Assembly: GCF_004345745.1 (NCBI RefSeq)
Contig: NZ_SLXJ01000008.1
Span: 1-64,000, forward strand
Direction of reading: 5' to 3'
Origin: Nicoletella semolina
Lineage (GTDB): Bacteria; Pseudomonadota; Gammaproteobacteria; Enterobacterales; Pasteurellaceae
Length of the DNA stretch: 64,000 bases
Shown: one piece after another, positions 39,489 to 48,950 of the stretch
Position numbering within the stretch: position 1 is the first letter of the stretch
Layout of the letters: each line of letters starts with the position of its first letter
Program-made: the position numbers and the translations under genes
The notes under the pieces: model-generated
Told to the model about the DNA's origin: nothing
Databases searched by the model: none
What the model saw: the letters and a program-made list of their open reading frames with translations, nothing else

Positions 39489-41315
39489 TTACACTGAATG
39501 CTTTTTGATTAATTCTACCAATTCATCACCAAAGGAATTTGGATTAAGCATATTTTGCACGCCCAACACGGCTTTGCCCTCGCCCACTTCGATTTCTGAC
39601 GATAGATGTTTTGAGGCAACAATAATATCTACATCGTTGAGCTTGCCTTTATAATCGGTTACCGCACAAGAATCCATCACATTTAGAATCCCTCGTTTAT
39701 CAAGATAGCCTTTAATTTTCATTTTCATCATCATTGATGAACCTTGTCCTGAACCGCATACTGCAAGAATGCGGATTGGTTTCGCTGCACTGTCTGCACT
39801 AGCGGTGAGTTTTTCTTGATTTTCTGCAATCTCAGCTGATGTTTTTCCAACAACGACTTTATCTGTTGCGACTGTTGCAACAGTTTCAGCACCATAGCCG
39901 TCCATTTCTTCAAGGGTCTTACCTGCTGCCAACGCTGCCGCCTCTTCTACACGCAGCTTTTTAGAAGCGAATGCCATATACACTAACGCCAGTGCCACAA
40001 TCACAAAGAAAAAGCCAGGGACGCTGACGATACCTTGTAAAACAGGAGGGAAGAATAACGCCCAGTCTGCCATACCCATCCAGCCGTTAAAAATGGTGCC
40101 TTGTGAAGCAAGTAAATAAATCACCCACGCTGATCCTAATACTTCAATAATCCCCATCACAAAACAGATCTTCATCACTGCTTTCCAACCACCAAACTGG
40201 TTAGCAAATACACCAATCGTTGCATTTGAGAAGAACATTGGAATAAAGCCTGGGATAATCAAAATCGAAGCGTCCATACCTAGCAATATGCCGACCGCTA
40301 CGAATTGACCAATTGCCCCCCACATAAAGCCAAATACCATTGCATTCGGTGAGAACGCATAAATCGCTGCACAGTCAATTGCCAAGACAGAATTTGGAAT
40401 CACACGCTCTGAAATCCCCTTAAAGGCTTCTGACAACTCTGCCACAAACATTCGCACGCCTGTTACAATAATTTGAATCGCAACGGCAAATTTTAAGCCC
40501 ATTTCTAAAATGTACATTACCCAATGGGTTTTGCCCGCCATTTGCTGCAAGTTATCTAAGCCAAAAGAGAGCAAAATAATGCCAAAAAAGACGGTCATCA
40601 CCAACGCTGTGGCAGAAATACTATCGTGGAAAATATGCAGCCATTTTGGCAAATTCATTTTATCCACAGAGTCATCTTTATTCCCTAATTTCGGTGCTAA
40701 CTTCACGGCAATCCAAGAAGCAAATTGTTGTTGGTGCCCAATGGAAAAGCCTGCACCGCCTGTAACAGCTTGCGTAGGCTTATACATAATATTTGAGGAA
40801 ATCCCCCAATAGAGTGCCATCAATACCGATGTATAAATGATTGTCTCCCACATTGACGCACCAATAATCATATAAAACACCGCAACTAAACCTGCTTGCT
40901 GGAACATAATATGTCCTGTAAGCATAATGGTTCGGATACCTGTAAAGCGACGCAGCACCACAAATAAAATATTCAACAACAATGCCCCAATCACTGCATA
41001 GCCAACCCACGCATAATTTTCCGCCATTGTCTGAATCGTAGATTGCATACTGGTATAGGGGTCAATCACCGCCCCTGTCAAATTATGATATTTCGATAAT
41101 CCTTCAATCACAGGTTTAAAATTCGTTACCAAAAAACCTGATCCTGCTTGTACAATTAAAAAACCAACAATAGTCTTAATCGTACCTTTAATAATGATAT
41201 TGTTGTCTTTTTTCAGCAGTACATAACCAATAAACGCCACAATACCAAGCAAGAATGGTGCTTTATTAAGGACTTGATCCTTAAAGAAAAGCAAAATATC
41301 AGTCAAAAATTCCAT
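39489..41315 (-). CDS. ulaA: PTS ascorbate-specific IIC-IIB fusion (UlaA-UlaB)
   Basis: The 608-residue protein joins a UlaA/SgaT-type IIC membrane domain (about 1-460; [40 protein letters not shown]-like stretches) to a UlaB-type IIB domain (about 515-608). The phosphorylated cysteine is Cys520 in [20 protein letters not shown]. In E. coli these are two proteins. It imports L-ascorbate as the 6-phosphate. A linker rich in A, T, V and E separates the domains. It is the first gene of a minus-strand operon with ulaC and ulaD, divergent from ulaG. Confidence 0.94.
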   Translation of the reverse strand: MEFLTDILLFFKDQVLNKAPFLLGIVAFIGYVLLKKDNNIIIKGTIKTIVGFLIVQAGSGFLVTNFKPVIEGLSKYHNLTGAVIDPYTSMQSTIQTMAENYAWVGYAVIGALLLNILFVVLRRFTGIRTIMLTGHIMFQQAGLVAVFYMIIGASMWETIIYTSVLMALYWGISSNIMYKPTQAVTGGAGFSIGHQQQFASWIAVKLAPKLGNKDDSVDKMNLPKWLHIFHDSISATALVMTVFFGIILLSFGLDNLQQMAGKTHWVMYILEMGLKFAVAIQIIVTGVRMFVAELSEAFKGISERVIPNSVLAIDCAAIYAFSPNAMVFGFMWGAIGQFVAVGILLGMDASILIIPGFIPMFFSNATIGVFANQFGGWKAVMKICFVMGIIEVLGSAWVIYLLASQGTIFNGWMGMADWALFFPPVLQGIVSVPGFFFVIVALALVYMAFASKKLRVEEAAALAAGKTLEEMDGYGAETVATVATDKVVVGKTSAEIAENQEKLTASADSAAKPIRILAVCGSGQGSSMMMKMKIKGYLDKRGILNVMDSCAVTDYKGKLNDVDIIVASKHLSSEIEVGEGKAVLGVQNMLNPNSFGDELVELIKKHSV

Positions 41316-41446
41316 AGAACACCTCTTAAAATAAGATGAGAGAAATGATAAACAAAAGTATAAAAATTGTCATTTGCTCAAGCCAGCAACATCATATAGC
41401 GAATTTAATGATTAAAAAAGATTATTTATAATAATTTTTGATTATT

Positions 41447-41462
41447 TGTGAACTAGATCACA
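41447..41462. promoter_or_regulatory. CRP site in the ulaA-ulaG divergent promoter region
   Basis: TGTGA-ACTAGA-TCACA (41447-41462) is a full consensus match to the CRP site, within the extended palindrome TTTGTGAACTAGATCACAAA. It lies between ulaA (start 41315, minus) and ulaG (start 41610, plus), so it could activate both. Confidence 0.88.
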
Positions 41463-41609
41463 AAACCATATCAGCCTTAATAGCCATAAGAAAGTGATAC
41501 AAACGCCATATATTACCTATATAAAACAAATAAAATCATTGCATAACTTAAAATGATTTATTATGATCCACTTTGATTATTTTTATAAACTATAACTTGG
41601 GAGTCGATA

Positions 41610-42701
41610 ATGAGTAAAATTTCTGAAATTACCCGTGAAAGCTGGATTTTATCTACTTTTCCTGAATGGGGTACTTGGCTAAATGAAGAAATTGAAAATG
41701 AAGTTGTACCAGAGGGCAATTTCGCAATGTGGTGGCTAGGCTGTGTAGGTGTATGGATCAAAACGCCTGCTGGTGCAAACATTTGTATGGATTTATGGTG
41801 CGGTCGAGGTAAATCGACCAAAAAAGTGAAGGATATGGTACGAGGCCATCAAATGGCAAATATGGCTGGCGTGCGTAAGTTACAGCCAAATTTGCGAGCT
41901 CAACCGATGGTGCTTGATCCCTTTGCAATTAATGAAGTAGATTTTATTCTTGCTTCCCACTATCATAGTGATCATATTGATATCAATGTTGCAGCAGCAA
42001 TCATTAATAATCCTAATTTAAATCACGTTAAATTTGTCGGTCCTTGGCATTGTGCAGAACTCTGGAAAAAATGGGGCGTACCAGAAGATCGTATTATCAT
42101 TGTCAAACCAGGGGACGTAGTCAAATTAAAAGATGTGGAAATTCACGCATTAGATTCTTTTGACCGCACCTGCTTGGTAACACTACCTGTAGAGGGAGCT
42201 GAAAACAATGGCGGCGAACTGGCAGGACTCTGTCCATCAGATGAAGAGATGGGACGCAAAGCAGTAAATTATGTGTTCAAAACCCCTGGTGGTACGATTT
42301 ATCACGGCGCAGACTCCCATTATTCAATCCAATTTGCCAAGCACGGTAAGCAGTTTGATATTGACGTTGCATTGAATAATTATGGCGAAAACCCTGTAGG
42401 GATTGCCGATAAGATGACATCTGTCGATTTGCTGCGTATGGCAGAATGCTTACGAACCAAAGTGATTATTCCTGTACATCACGACATTTGGACTAACTTT
42501 ATGGCAAGCACTCAAGAAATCCTTGAACTGTGGCGTATGCGTAAAGATCGCTTACAATACCAATTCCACCCATTCATTTGGGAAGTGGGCGGCAAGTATG
42601 TTTACCCAAGAGATAAAGATTTAATCGAATACCACCACCCTCGTGGTTTTGATGACTGTTTTGAGCAAGAGCCAAATATTCAATTCAAATCAATGCTTTA
42701 A
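41610..42701 (+). CDS. ulaG: L-ascorbate-6-phosphate lactonase UlaG
   Basis: The 363-residue metallo-beta-lactamase-fold enzyme opens L-ascorbate-6-phosphate to 3-keto-L-gulonate-6-phosphate. It has [20 protein letters not shown], the metal motif [29 protein letters not shown] and [11 protein letters not shown]. The ATG has GGGAG upstream. It is the first plus-strand gene of the ula block and is followed by the regulator ulaR. Confidence 0.95.
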   Translation: MSKISEITRESWILSTFPEWGTWLNEEIENEVVPEGNFAMWWLGCVGVWIKTPAGANICMDLWCGRGKSTKKVKDMVRGHQMANMAGVRKLQPNLRAQPMVLDPFAINEVDFILASHYHSDHIDINVAAAIINNPNLNHVKFVGPWHCAELWKKWGVPEDRIIIVKPGDVVKLKDVEIHALDSFDRTCLVTLPVEGAENNGGELAGLCPSDEEMGRKAVNYVFKTPGGTIYHGADSHYSIQFAKHGKQFDIDVALNNYGENPVGIADKMTSVDLLRMAECLRTKVIIPVHHDIWTNFMASTQEILELWRMRKDRLQYQFHPFIWEVGGKYVYPRDKDLIEYHHPRGFDDCFEQEPNIQFKSML

Positions 42702-42764
42702 TGAACTCCCACCTTGGCGGTGGCGTCGTGTTCATTATACAATCATAAAAGGAGAAAAATAATA

Positions 42765-43532
42765 ATGAACGAAAATTATCGCCATCGTCGATTACTGAAT
42801 TTACTTCGAGAACGAAGAATCCTTTCCACTGCAGACATTATCCAGCTATTAGACATATCGCCTGCGACCGCACGCCGAGACATTAATAAGTTAAACGAAC
42901 AAGGTCGGCTAAAGAAAGTACGCAACGGGGCAGAATCGATGGAGGTTGCATACACACAGGGTGGTCACCATTATGATATTAACAATGCTGAGGAAAAACA
43001 ACGCATTGCTACAAAAGCTGGTGAACTTTGCCAAGCAGGGGATTGTGTCGTATTAACCTGCGGTTCAACAATGCAAATGCTGGGCAACAGCTTATGCGGA
43101 AAAAAATTGCAAATTATCACCAATTACTTACCGCTTGCAAACTATCTGATTGAGCATAATCACGAAGACATTGTCATTATGGGTGGACAATATAACCATC
43201 ACAAAAAAGTAACCCTTTCACTTAATACGACAGAAAGCGAAATGCCCTATTCCGCCAACAAGTACGCAGCCAACATTATGTTTAGCAGTGGTAAAGGCTT
43301 TACTCAAGCAGGACTTTTTAAAACCGATATGATTATTGCTAATTCAGAACAGCAATTATTAGCTAAAGTAGAAAAATTCGTTGTTTTACTTGATAGCACA
43401 AAACTGGGTAAACAGGTTGGCATATTATTTAGCGAATTAAAGGACATTGACCTACTGATTACAGGTAAAGAAGCAAATCCTAAAATTATCGCCCAACTTC
43501 GAGAGCAGGGACTTGAAGTCATTTTGGCTTAA
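42765..43532 (+). CDS. ulaR: DeoR-family regulator UlaR
   Basis: The 255-residue protein has a DeoR helix-turn-helix (RHRRLLNLLRERRILSTADI, then DISPATARRDINKLN) and a C-terminal phosphosugar-sensing domain with DCVVLTCGSTMQMLGNSL. In E. coli UlaR represses the ula genes and responds to L-ascorbate-6-phosphate. ATG at 42765 is chosen because GGAG lies 10 bases before it; a reading from 42714 would begin in the intergenic region. Confidence 0.93.
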   Translation: MNENYRHRRLLNLLRERRILSTADIIQLLDISPATARRDINKLNEQGRLKKVRNGAESMEVAYTQGGHHYDINNAEEKQRIATKAGELCQAGDCVVLTCGSTMQMLGNSLCGKKLQIITNYLPLANYLIEHNHEDIVIMGGQYNHHKKVTLSLNTTESEMPYSANKYAANIMFSSGKGFTQAGLFKTDMIIANSEQQLLAKVEKFVVLLDSTKLGKQVGILFSELKDIDLLITGKEANPKIIAQLREQGLEVILA

Positions 43533-43615
43533 TTAAATCAACAAGAGAAACCCAATATATTGCAAAATATAATCAAATCTGAACCGCTTGTTAAACATCA
43601 TAAGGAATATTAGGA

Positions 43616-44476
43616 ATGAGAAAACATAAACTCGGCATCTATGAAAAAGCCTTACCGAAGAATATTAGCTGGCAAGATCGCCTCTCGATTGCAAAAGCCT
43701 GCGGATTTGATTTCGTAGAAATGTCGGTCGATGAAACCGACGAAAGGCTTGCTCGCCTTGACTGGACAAAACAGCAACGTCTAGAACTTGTTCAAGCGAT
43801 TATAAACACAGGCGTTACAATCCCATCAATGTGCCTCTCAGGGCATCGGCGTTTTCCATTTGGTAGCCGTGATGAAGCCACACGCCAACAAGCCTACCAA
43901 ATAATGGAAAAAGCAATCCAATTCGCTGTTGATACAGGCATTCGTACCATTCAACTTGCAGGCTATGATGTTTATTATGAAGACCAAGATGAAGGCACGA
44001 TCCAACGCTTTCAAGAGGGACTAGAATGGGCAGTATCGCTAGCAGCAAGCAATCAAGTTACCCTTGCTGTTGAAATTATGGATACCCAATTTATGAGTTC
44101 CATTACACGTTGGAAAAAATGGGACGACTTAATCAAATCGCCGTGGTTTACGGTTTACCCTGATATTGGTAACGTCTCTGCGTGGAACGACAACGTTGAA
44201 CAAGAATTCACTCTCGGTATTGATAAAATCTCGGCCATTCATTTAAAAGACACCTACAAAGTTACCCAAACCAGTAAAGGGCAATTCCGTGATGTGCCGT
44301 TTGGCGAAGGCTGTGTTGATTTTGCCAATTTTTTCCGAATTTTAAGCAAACTTAACTACCGCGGTGCATTTTTAATTGAGATGTGGACAGAAAAAGCTGA
44401 TGAACCTCTCACTGAAATTATTAATGCTCGCCGTTGGATTGAACAAAAAATGCAAGAAGGAGGTTTCCAATGTTAA
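43616..44476 (+). CDS. ulaE: L-xylulose-5-phosphate 3-epimerase UlaE
   Basis: The 286-residue TIM-barrel epimerase contains [53 protein letters not shown] and the metal ligands in [20 protein letters not shown] and IHLKDT. It converts L-xylulose-5-phosphate to L-ribulose-5-phosphate. It overlaps ulaF by 7 bases. A single uptake-signal core lies in the spacer after ulaR (near 43583). Confidence 0.94.
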   Translation: MRKHKLGIYEKALPKNISWQDRLSIAKACGFDFVEMSVDETDERLARLDWTKQQRLELVQAIINTGVTIPSMCLSGHRRFPFGSRDEATRQQAYQIMEKAIQFAVDTGIRTIQLAGYDVYYEDQDEGTIQRFQEGLEWAVSLAASNQVTLAVEIMDTQFMSSITRWKKWDDLIKSPWFTVYPDIGNVSAWNDNVEQEFTLGIDKISAIHLKDTYKVTQTSKGQFRDVPFGEGCVDFANFFRILSKLNYRGAFLIEMWTEKADEPLTEIINARRWIEQKMQEGGFQC

Positions 44477-45162
44477 AAGAATTAAGAGAACGTGTACTCC
44501 AAGCCAACTTAGAGTTACCCAAATATAAACTGGTTACATTCACTTGGGGCAATGTCAGCGAAATTGACCGAGAGAGTGGTCTTGTTGCAATTAAACCCTC
44601 TGGCGTAGATTATGATGTGATGACCGCTGATGATATTGTGATTGTAGATTTAGACGGCAACCGTGTCTGGGGCAACAAAAAACCATCATCAGACACCCCA
44701 ACACACCTTGAACTGTATCGCCAATTTCTAGACATTGGTGGCATTGTCCATACCCATTCTCGCCACGCAACCGCTTGGGCCCAAGCTGGAGAAGATATTC
44801 TTGCACTAGGCACAACACAAGGCGATTATTTTTACGGCTCAGTTCCTTGCACTCGAAAAATGACCCCTGAAGAAATTGCGGGCGAATATGAGAAAGAAAC
44901 AGGCAAAGTCATTGTGGAAACATTTCGTAAACGAGGCATTGAACCGAAAGAAATTCCTTGCGTATTAGTACATTCACACGGCCCTTTCACTTGGGGTAAA
45001 AATGCCTTTGACGCAGTACACAACGCTGTGGTGTTAGAAGAAGTCGCTTATATGAATTTTGTCAGCCATCAGATTCGCCCCAATATTGGTTCAATGCAAC
45101 AAGAGCTATTAGATAAACACTACCTGCGTAAACACGGTGTAAATGCCTATTACGGACAATAA
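44470..45162 (+). CDS. ulaF: L-ribulose-5-phosphate 4-epimerase UlaF/SgbE
   Basis: The 230-residue class II aldolase-family zinc enzyme has [20 protein letters not shown], the zinc histidines in [18 protein letters not shown] and [20 protein letters not shown]. It yields D-xylulose-5-phosphate for the pentose phosphate pathway, the last step of the ascorbate route. The similar AraD is a possible alternative name; context favours UlaF. Confidence 0.94.
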   Translation: MLKELRERVLQANLELPKYKLVTFTWGNVSEIDRESGLVAIKPSGVDYDVMTADDIVIVDLDGNRVWGNKKPSSDTPTHLELYRQFLDIGGIVHTHSRHATAWAQAGEDILALGTTQGDYFYGSVPCTRKMTPEEIAGEYEKETGKVIVETFRKRGIEPKEIPCVLVHSHGPFTWGKNAFDAVHNAVVLEEVAYMNFVSHQIRPNIGSMQQELLDKHYLRKHGVNAYYGQ

Positions 45163-45183
45163 TATTAAATTATTTAGCATAGT

Positions 45184-45200
45184 GGCGAATCGCATTCGCC
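45184..45200 (+). repeat. GGCGAAT-CGC-ATTCGCC hairpin after ulaF
   Basis: A perfect 7-base stem lies 22 bases after the ulaF stop. It lacks a U-run, so it may stabilise the 3' end rather than terminate. Confidence 0.6.
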
Positions 45201-45420
45201 CAAACAATTTATGATGAATATCATCAGGGCATAACTTGACACTCCGATAGATAAACCAAGAAAAAGAGCCGTGAGTACAGATTTTAATTTTATCGAGATA
45301 AATCCTATTTTTATCTTTTAATATTTAAACTCTGGATATAGTTTAACTGCTTTTTAATCAAGAGAAAATTAGAAATAAGCGGTCAGAGAGTGTAGATTTT
45401 TTGCAAATTTGAGATTGCAC

Positions 45421-45588
45421 AAATCTCCCCCTACCCCTCTTTGCTAAAGAGGGGAGTTGATCGCTAGAAATTTCAAGAACACTGTTCTTCATCAACAATA
45501 GAAAATTGAAATGTGGATTTGCCTGCAGAAATTAATTCCTGCAAAGATCCAGTTCCCCTCTTTAGCAAAGAGGGGATAGGGGAGATTT
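45421..45588. repeat. MITE-like element with ~38-bp terminal inverted repeats
   Basis: AAATCTCCCCCTACCCCTCT (from 45421, to about 45457) is the inverse of the stretch at 45551-45588 ending GGGGATAGGGGAGATTT. Each arm is itself a hairpin: CCCCTCTTT-GCT-AAAGAGGGG at 45434-45454 and CCCCTCTTT-AGC-AAAGAGGGG at 45555-45575. The ~94 bases between are non-coding. No target duplication was identified. Related single palindromes occur at 33304 and 35161. The rest of 45163-45710 shows no gene. Confidence 0.65.
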
Positions 45589-45710
45589 GGCAGAAGTGAA
45601 GACTGCGTAGGATAATCAATTTAAACACGAAAATTTGAAATATAAGGGGTCAGAGTTTATAGGAAATTTGCAGATATAGCACAAAAAAAGATCACACCAA
45701 GCAAAACATT

Positions 45711-46229
45711 TTAATATATCCCCTGATAAGCATTAATTAAATTTTTAGAGTGATCCTTATTTTTTTCTAATAAACTTAACTCGTAAATTTTATTACTAAC
45801 AAAATTATTTATATTATTCTGTATAACATCAATATTCTCTTTAGTAATCATACGAATATAATTCACTCTTTCTTCATAATTTAAATGCAACTGCGGACTA
45901 GTATAAAGATTATATACATCATTAATGATAAACCCTATATATGCAAGATCCCAATCAACCATGTAAAATGTATTATTTGATACAATAATGTTATCTGGGT
46001 GGAGATCGCCGTGTATTATCATCTCATTATCGTTAGAATCAAACAAATCTGATTGCAAAATCGATATTTTATTTAAGATATCAATTTGCTCGACTCTACC
46101 TAACGAAGATAAATTTAAACCTGGAATGAACTCCCATACTAACTCATTATAATCTTTTCTAATTAAATTTGGGCTTGGGTACGGTTTATCATTAATAAAT
46201 ATAAAAGAATTAATCTCTAAGTTATCCAA
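45711..46229 (-). CDS. APH/choline-kinase-like phosphotransferase domain
   Basis: The 172-residue frame holds LVWEFIPG (hinge), the catalytic loop HGDLHPDN (residues 73-80) and DWD (92-94), the Mg-binding motif of aminoglycoside phosphotransferase and choline kinases. The helix-C-like LEINSFIFIND and PYPSPNLI are present. The ATP-binding beta strands with the lysine are missing from this frame, and it can start only at TTG (46229). A -1 shift at the T7 tract (46242-46248) would join it to the MFS frame and add FVQKY, supplying the lysine. So it is probably the C-terminal domain of an MFS-kinase fusion, or a frameshifted gene. Substrate unknown. Confidence 0.75.
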   Translation of the reverse strand: MDNLEINSFIFINDKPYPSPNLIRKDYNELVWEFIPGLNLSSLGRVEQIDILNKISILQSDLFDSNDNEMIIHGDLHPDNIIVSNNTFYMVDWDLAYIGFIINDVYNLYTSPQLHLNYEERVNYIRMITKENIDVIQNNINNFVSNKIYELSLLEKNKDHSKNLINAYQGIY

Positions 46230-47446
46230 ATATTTCTGTACAAAAAAATCTGATTATTTTCTCGTAAGAGATATGATTCTTTTGTAGAAAAACTATTATA
46301 ATTCAGTCTATATTGATTAGATCTTACAACTATAAAATAAATAACAGAAATACAACCTACTATAAAAATAAAAATGGACAAGACAATATTAATTTGCTGA
46401 AAATTGATAAACAACTTTCCATATAAGAAACTGAAAAAAGACGCTAAAATAGAAGATAACAAAGTATAATAAGATAGCGTTGTTGCAACATCATATTCCT
46501 TTTCTTGAAATGACATATATAATGTGTAAATATATGATCGATAAACTGGTTTTACTATACATATTAGGCAAAATCCCAAAGATAACATAACTATATTATC
46601 TATTGATATAAATAAGTAAGCGATCGATAAAGATGCTATCATATAGAAAAGGACTAAAGCAATATTCCAATCTTCACTATATCTTTCTTTATAATATTTA
46701 GCGGATAAAGATGAAATGAAGTTTGTAAAAATAAATAGAATACAGATATAATAAACGTTATTATTATTTTCAAAAAACTGAATAGATATAGTTCTAACAT
46801 TGACATTTAAACCAAAAATAAATAAAGAAGAAAATAACAGTAATGGAACTATGTAAGGTCTGATATAAAATAATCGAAGACCAATCCTATTAACAGGCAT
46901 TAACCTACTAACCTTCTCTTCTATATCTATACTCCTTAAAAATAACAGTGAAATCATTAAAGATATAATTTGAAATATTATTGGAAGATAAACATTAAAC
47001 GAATATAGCACACCTGAAATTAAAAATAATAAACTTGTATATTTATAGAAGAAATGATCTACCTCAGCTTTTATTTTCCCAATTTGATTACCTTCAGAGA
47101 TTCGATAAAGCAAAGCCATATCAGTTCCTGAATACAATACAGAAGCAACGGTTATCAACAATATATAATATACATAAGATAATTCAAATTGCATCATAAG
47201 AACAATAAACGACATTATAAAAAATAACGTAGCAATACATAATGTTCTTATATAGCCTATAGCATCAGATAGCATTCCACTAGGAATTTCAAGAAAAAAT
47301 GGAACAATAAAAGAAATCCAAGAGTAATAAATAATATCAGAGACGGAAACACCTATATCACTATTAATATAAATAGGCAATATGGGCAAGGTTATTGCTG
47401 TTGATTTGAAAAATGCAAAAGCTTTATATTTATTTATATTATCCAC
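46217..47446 (-). CDS. MFS transporter, tail continuous with kinase N-lobe
   Basis: The 409-residue protein has about 12 membrane helices and an MFS-like loop (PSGMLSDAIGYIRTL) after the second helix. It probably exports the cluster product. The start is GTG at 47446, overlapping the radical SAM gene by 8 bases. After the last helix (IFIVGCISVIYFIVVRS) a ~35-residue tail, FSTKESYLLRENNQI, resembles the first strands of a kinase N-lobe. It is cut off by a stop 13 bases into the kinase frame. Strong AT bias and Ile/Asn/Tyr-rich codon use set it apart from the flanking genes. Confidence 0.85.
   Translation of the reverse strand: MDNINKYKAFAFFKSTAITLPILPIYINSDIGVSVSDIIYYSWISFIVPFFLEIPSGMLSDAIGYIRTLCIATLFFIMSFIVLMMQFELSYVYYILLITVASVLYSGTDMALLYRISEGNQIGKIKAEVDHFFYKYTSLLFLISGVLYSFNVYLPIIFQIISLMISLLFLRSIDIEEKVSRLMPVNRIGLRLFYIRPYIVPLLLFSSLFIFGLNVNVRTISIQFFENNNNVYYICILFIFTNFISSLSAKYYKERYSEDWNIALVLFYMIASLSIAYLFISIDNIVMLSLGFCLICIVKPVYRSYIYTLYMSFQEKEYDVATTLSYYTLLSSILASFFSFLYGKLFINFQQINIVLSIFIFIVGCISVIYFIVVRSNQYRLNYNSFSTKESYLLRENNQIFLYRNIWIT
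46242..46248 (-). other. T7 slippery tract at the MFS-kinase junction
   Basis: On the coding strand the MFS frame reads CAG ATT TTT TTG. A -1 shift on T TTT TTG, or one extra T, changes to the frame GTA CAG AAA TAT TTG GAT AAC and gives a continuous fusion of about 578 residues. Confidence 0.7.
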
Positions 47447-48650
47447 AGAACACTTTACCTCTACAGTTAATACATTTTTTATCTTTTTTCAGATTTATTA
47501 GTGGAATATGGCTATCCCAATTTATATTACTTATATCATACATATTTCCAAATTTTTCTGAATAAAAACAATTTAAAAGATCTACATTATAATCCACAAC
47601 AAAGGATGTATATGGAAAATTGCAAGACTCTATAGAAGAAAGGTAATCTATATTTTCTTTAAGATAATAAGACAAACACATAGAAAATTGTTCTGGATGC
47701 CAACTTATACGATCAAGATTATATTGTTCATTAATAAACATAAACTCAGCAGAACTATTATTATCAATTCTACTCTTCAATGCTAACAACTCTTCTCTGT
47801 TTGGTATAAGAGAATCTTCTAAAGATTGTATTCTAATTTTATCCAAATTAACTCTAGAGAAAGAAGTGGAATGAGTATCCAAAGGACTAAATCCAATAAA
47901 ATCTATTTTTTTACCCTGTAAAAAACTAATAAATTCAATAATATTTACAATACTCTTTTTAGTTAATGTAACTCTGGCTCCTACACTCTGTTTATTGCTA
48001 ATTTTCTTAATTAAATTTATATTATTCATAACACAATCAAATTTATCCCTCCCTCTAATAAACTTATAGTCTTCTCTATTAATCCCATCCAATGATATTA
48101 CGATATCAGATATATTATATTTTAAAATCCATAAATTCTTATCTAGCAAAATTCCATTTGTATTTAACTCAATATTAATATTAATATTATTTAAATAATC
48201 AATTATACTTTCTAATTCTGGGTGCATCAAAGGTTCACCACCAGATATCATTATTCTCTTCACCCCTATATCAATAAATTTATCAAATAATAATTTCAAA
48301 TCATCAAATTTATGATATTTTTTTCCCTTTGTCATCCAACAATCACACATAATACAAGGACTATTGCAATTCTGAATTATATGAACTATAGGCACTGATA
48401 TTTTCCTGATTAATGACATAGAGATGTCTTCAAGAGAGTTATCTTTATAAGCAATATTCTCTCTACTAATTTCAAATCCACAACCCTTTATTTCTGAAAT
48501 AAAACTCTCTATATCTTCATCCAAGTAATTTCCATTTAAAAAGCAATCAATAAATTCAACCCCCTTATCATTCAATTCAAGGGTAGATAGATTTGCTATT
48601 TTAAGCAAAGATTTAGTTTTCTTACTAAACAAATATTCAATGTTTGACAT
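47439..48650 (-). CDS. RRE-containing radical SAM/SPASM peptide-modifying enzyme
   Basis: The 403-residue protein starts with a ~60-residue PqqD-like segment (TLELNDKGVEFIDCFLNG, then LDEDIESFISEI), the type of domain that binds RiPP leader peptides. The radical SAM core follows with Cys95, Cys99 and Cys102 in CNSPCIMC and MISGGEP near 134-140. The C-terminal SPASM region has Cys343, Cys361, Cys393, Cys396 and Cys402, with FGNMYD between, for auxiliary iron-sulfur clusters. Such enzymes cross-link side chains of ribosomal peptides. It lies downstream of a 27-residue peptide gene and a hairpin. Product unknown; no close named homologue recognised. Confidence 0.88.
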   Translation of the reverse strand: MSNIEYLFSKKTKSLLKIANLSTLELNDKGVEFIDCFLNGNYLDEDIESFISEIKGCGFEISRENIAYKDNSLEDISMSLIRKISVPIVHIIQNCNSPCIMCDCWMTKGKKYHKFDDLKLLFDKFIDIGVKRIMISGGEPLMHPELESIIDYLNNININIELNTNGILLDKNLWILKYNISDIVISLDGINREDYKFIRGRDKFDCVMNNINLIKKISNKQSVGARVTLTKKSIVNIIEFISFLQGKKIDFIGFSPLDTHSTSFSRVNLDKIRIQSLEDSLIPNREELLALKSRIDNNSSAEFMFINEQYNLDRISWHPEQFSMCLSYYLKENIDYLSSIESCNFPYTSFVVDYNVDLLNCFYSEKFGNMYDISNINWDSHIPLINLKKDKKCINCRGKVFCG

Positions 48651-48674
48651 AAGAATTTAACTCCATATAAAAAC

Positions 48675-48701
48675 AGGCTATACCTAAATTCAGTATAGCC
48701 T
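48675..48701 (-). terminator. Attenuator/terminator between peptide and radical SAM genes
   Basis: AGGCTATAC (48675-48683) pairs perfectly with GTATAGCCT (48693-48701); on the minus strand GTTTTTATA follows. It begins 7 bases after the peptide stop. This position is typical of RiPP operons, giving much peptide mRNA and less enzyme mRNA. Confidence 0.82.
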
Positions 48702-48707
48702 AATAAA

Positions 48708-48791
48708 TTATCTACTTTTCACAGATTTGTAGCATGTTGAATTACCAGCAATTAAACGGAGTTTAAATTTTGCTTGATTACTCTTTTGCAT
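48708..48791 (-). CDS. Candidate RiPP precursor peptide (27 residues)
   Basis: The ATG at 48791 is preceded by GAGGA (48799-48803) with 7-base spacing. The peptide starts MQKSNQAKFKLRLIAG and its last twelve residues are NSTCYKSVKSR with the preceding Gly (16-27). The only cysteine (20) and tyrosine (21) are adjacent. KFKLRLIA could pair as a strand with the RRE domain as a leader, leaving the GNSTCYKSVKSR end as core. A terminator hairpin follows, then the radical SAM gene. It is basic, has no Asp or Glu, and has no named relative I recognise. Translation is inferred from the ribosome-binding site and context. Confidence 0.72.
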   Translation of the reverse strand: MQKSNQAKFKLRLIAGNSTCYKSVKSR

Positions 48792-48950
48792 AATATTTTC
48801 CTCATTCTAAATAACCACAAATTAACAATGCACCAATGTTTTAAAAAAAATCAAGTTTAAAACACACACAAGATACAAAAATAAAACACATTTATCAATA
48901 TTTTATAAATAAATTAACACAAACATAAAAATTTTAACATTTCATACTAT

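Noticed and set aside
45163-45710. A small gene in the ulaF-kinase gap
   Set aside because: No frame with a ribosome-binding site and coding character; the sequence is explained by inverted repeats and AT-rich spacer.
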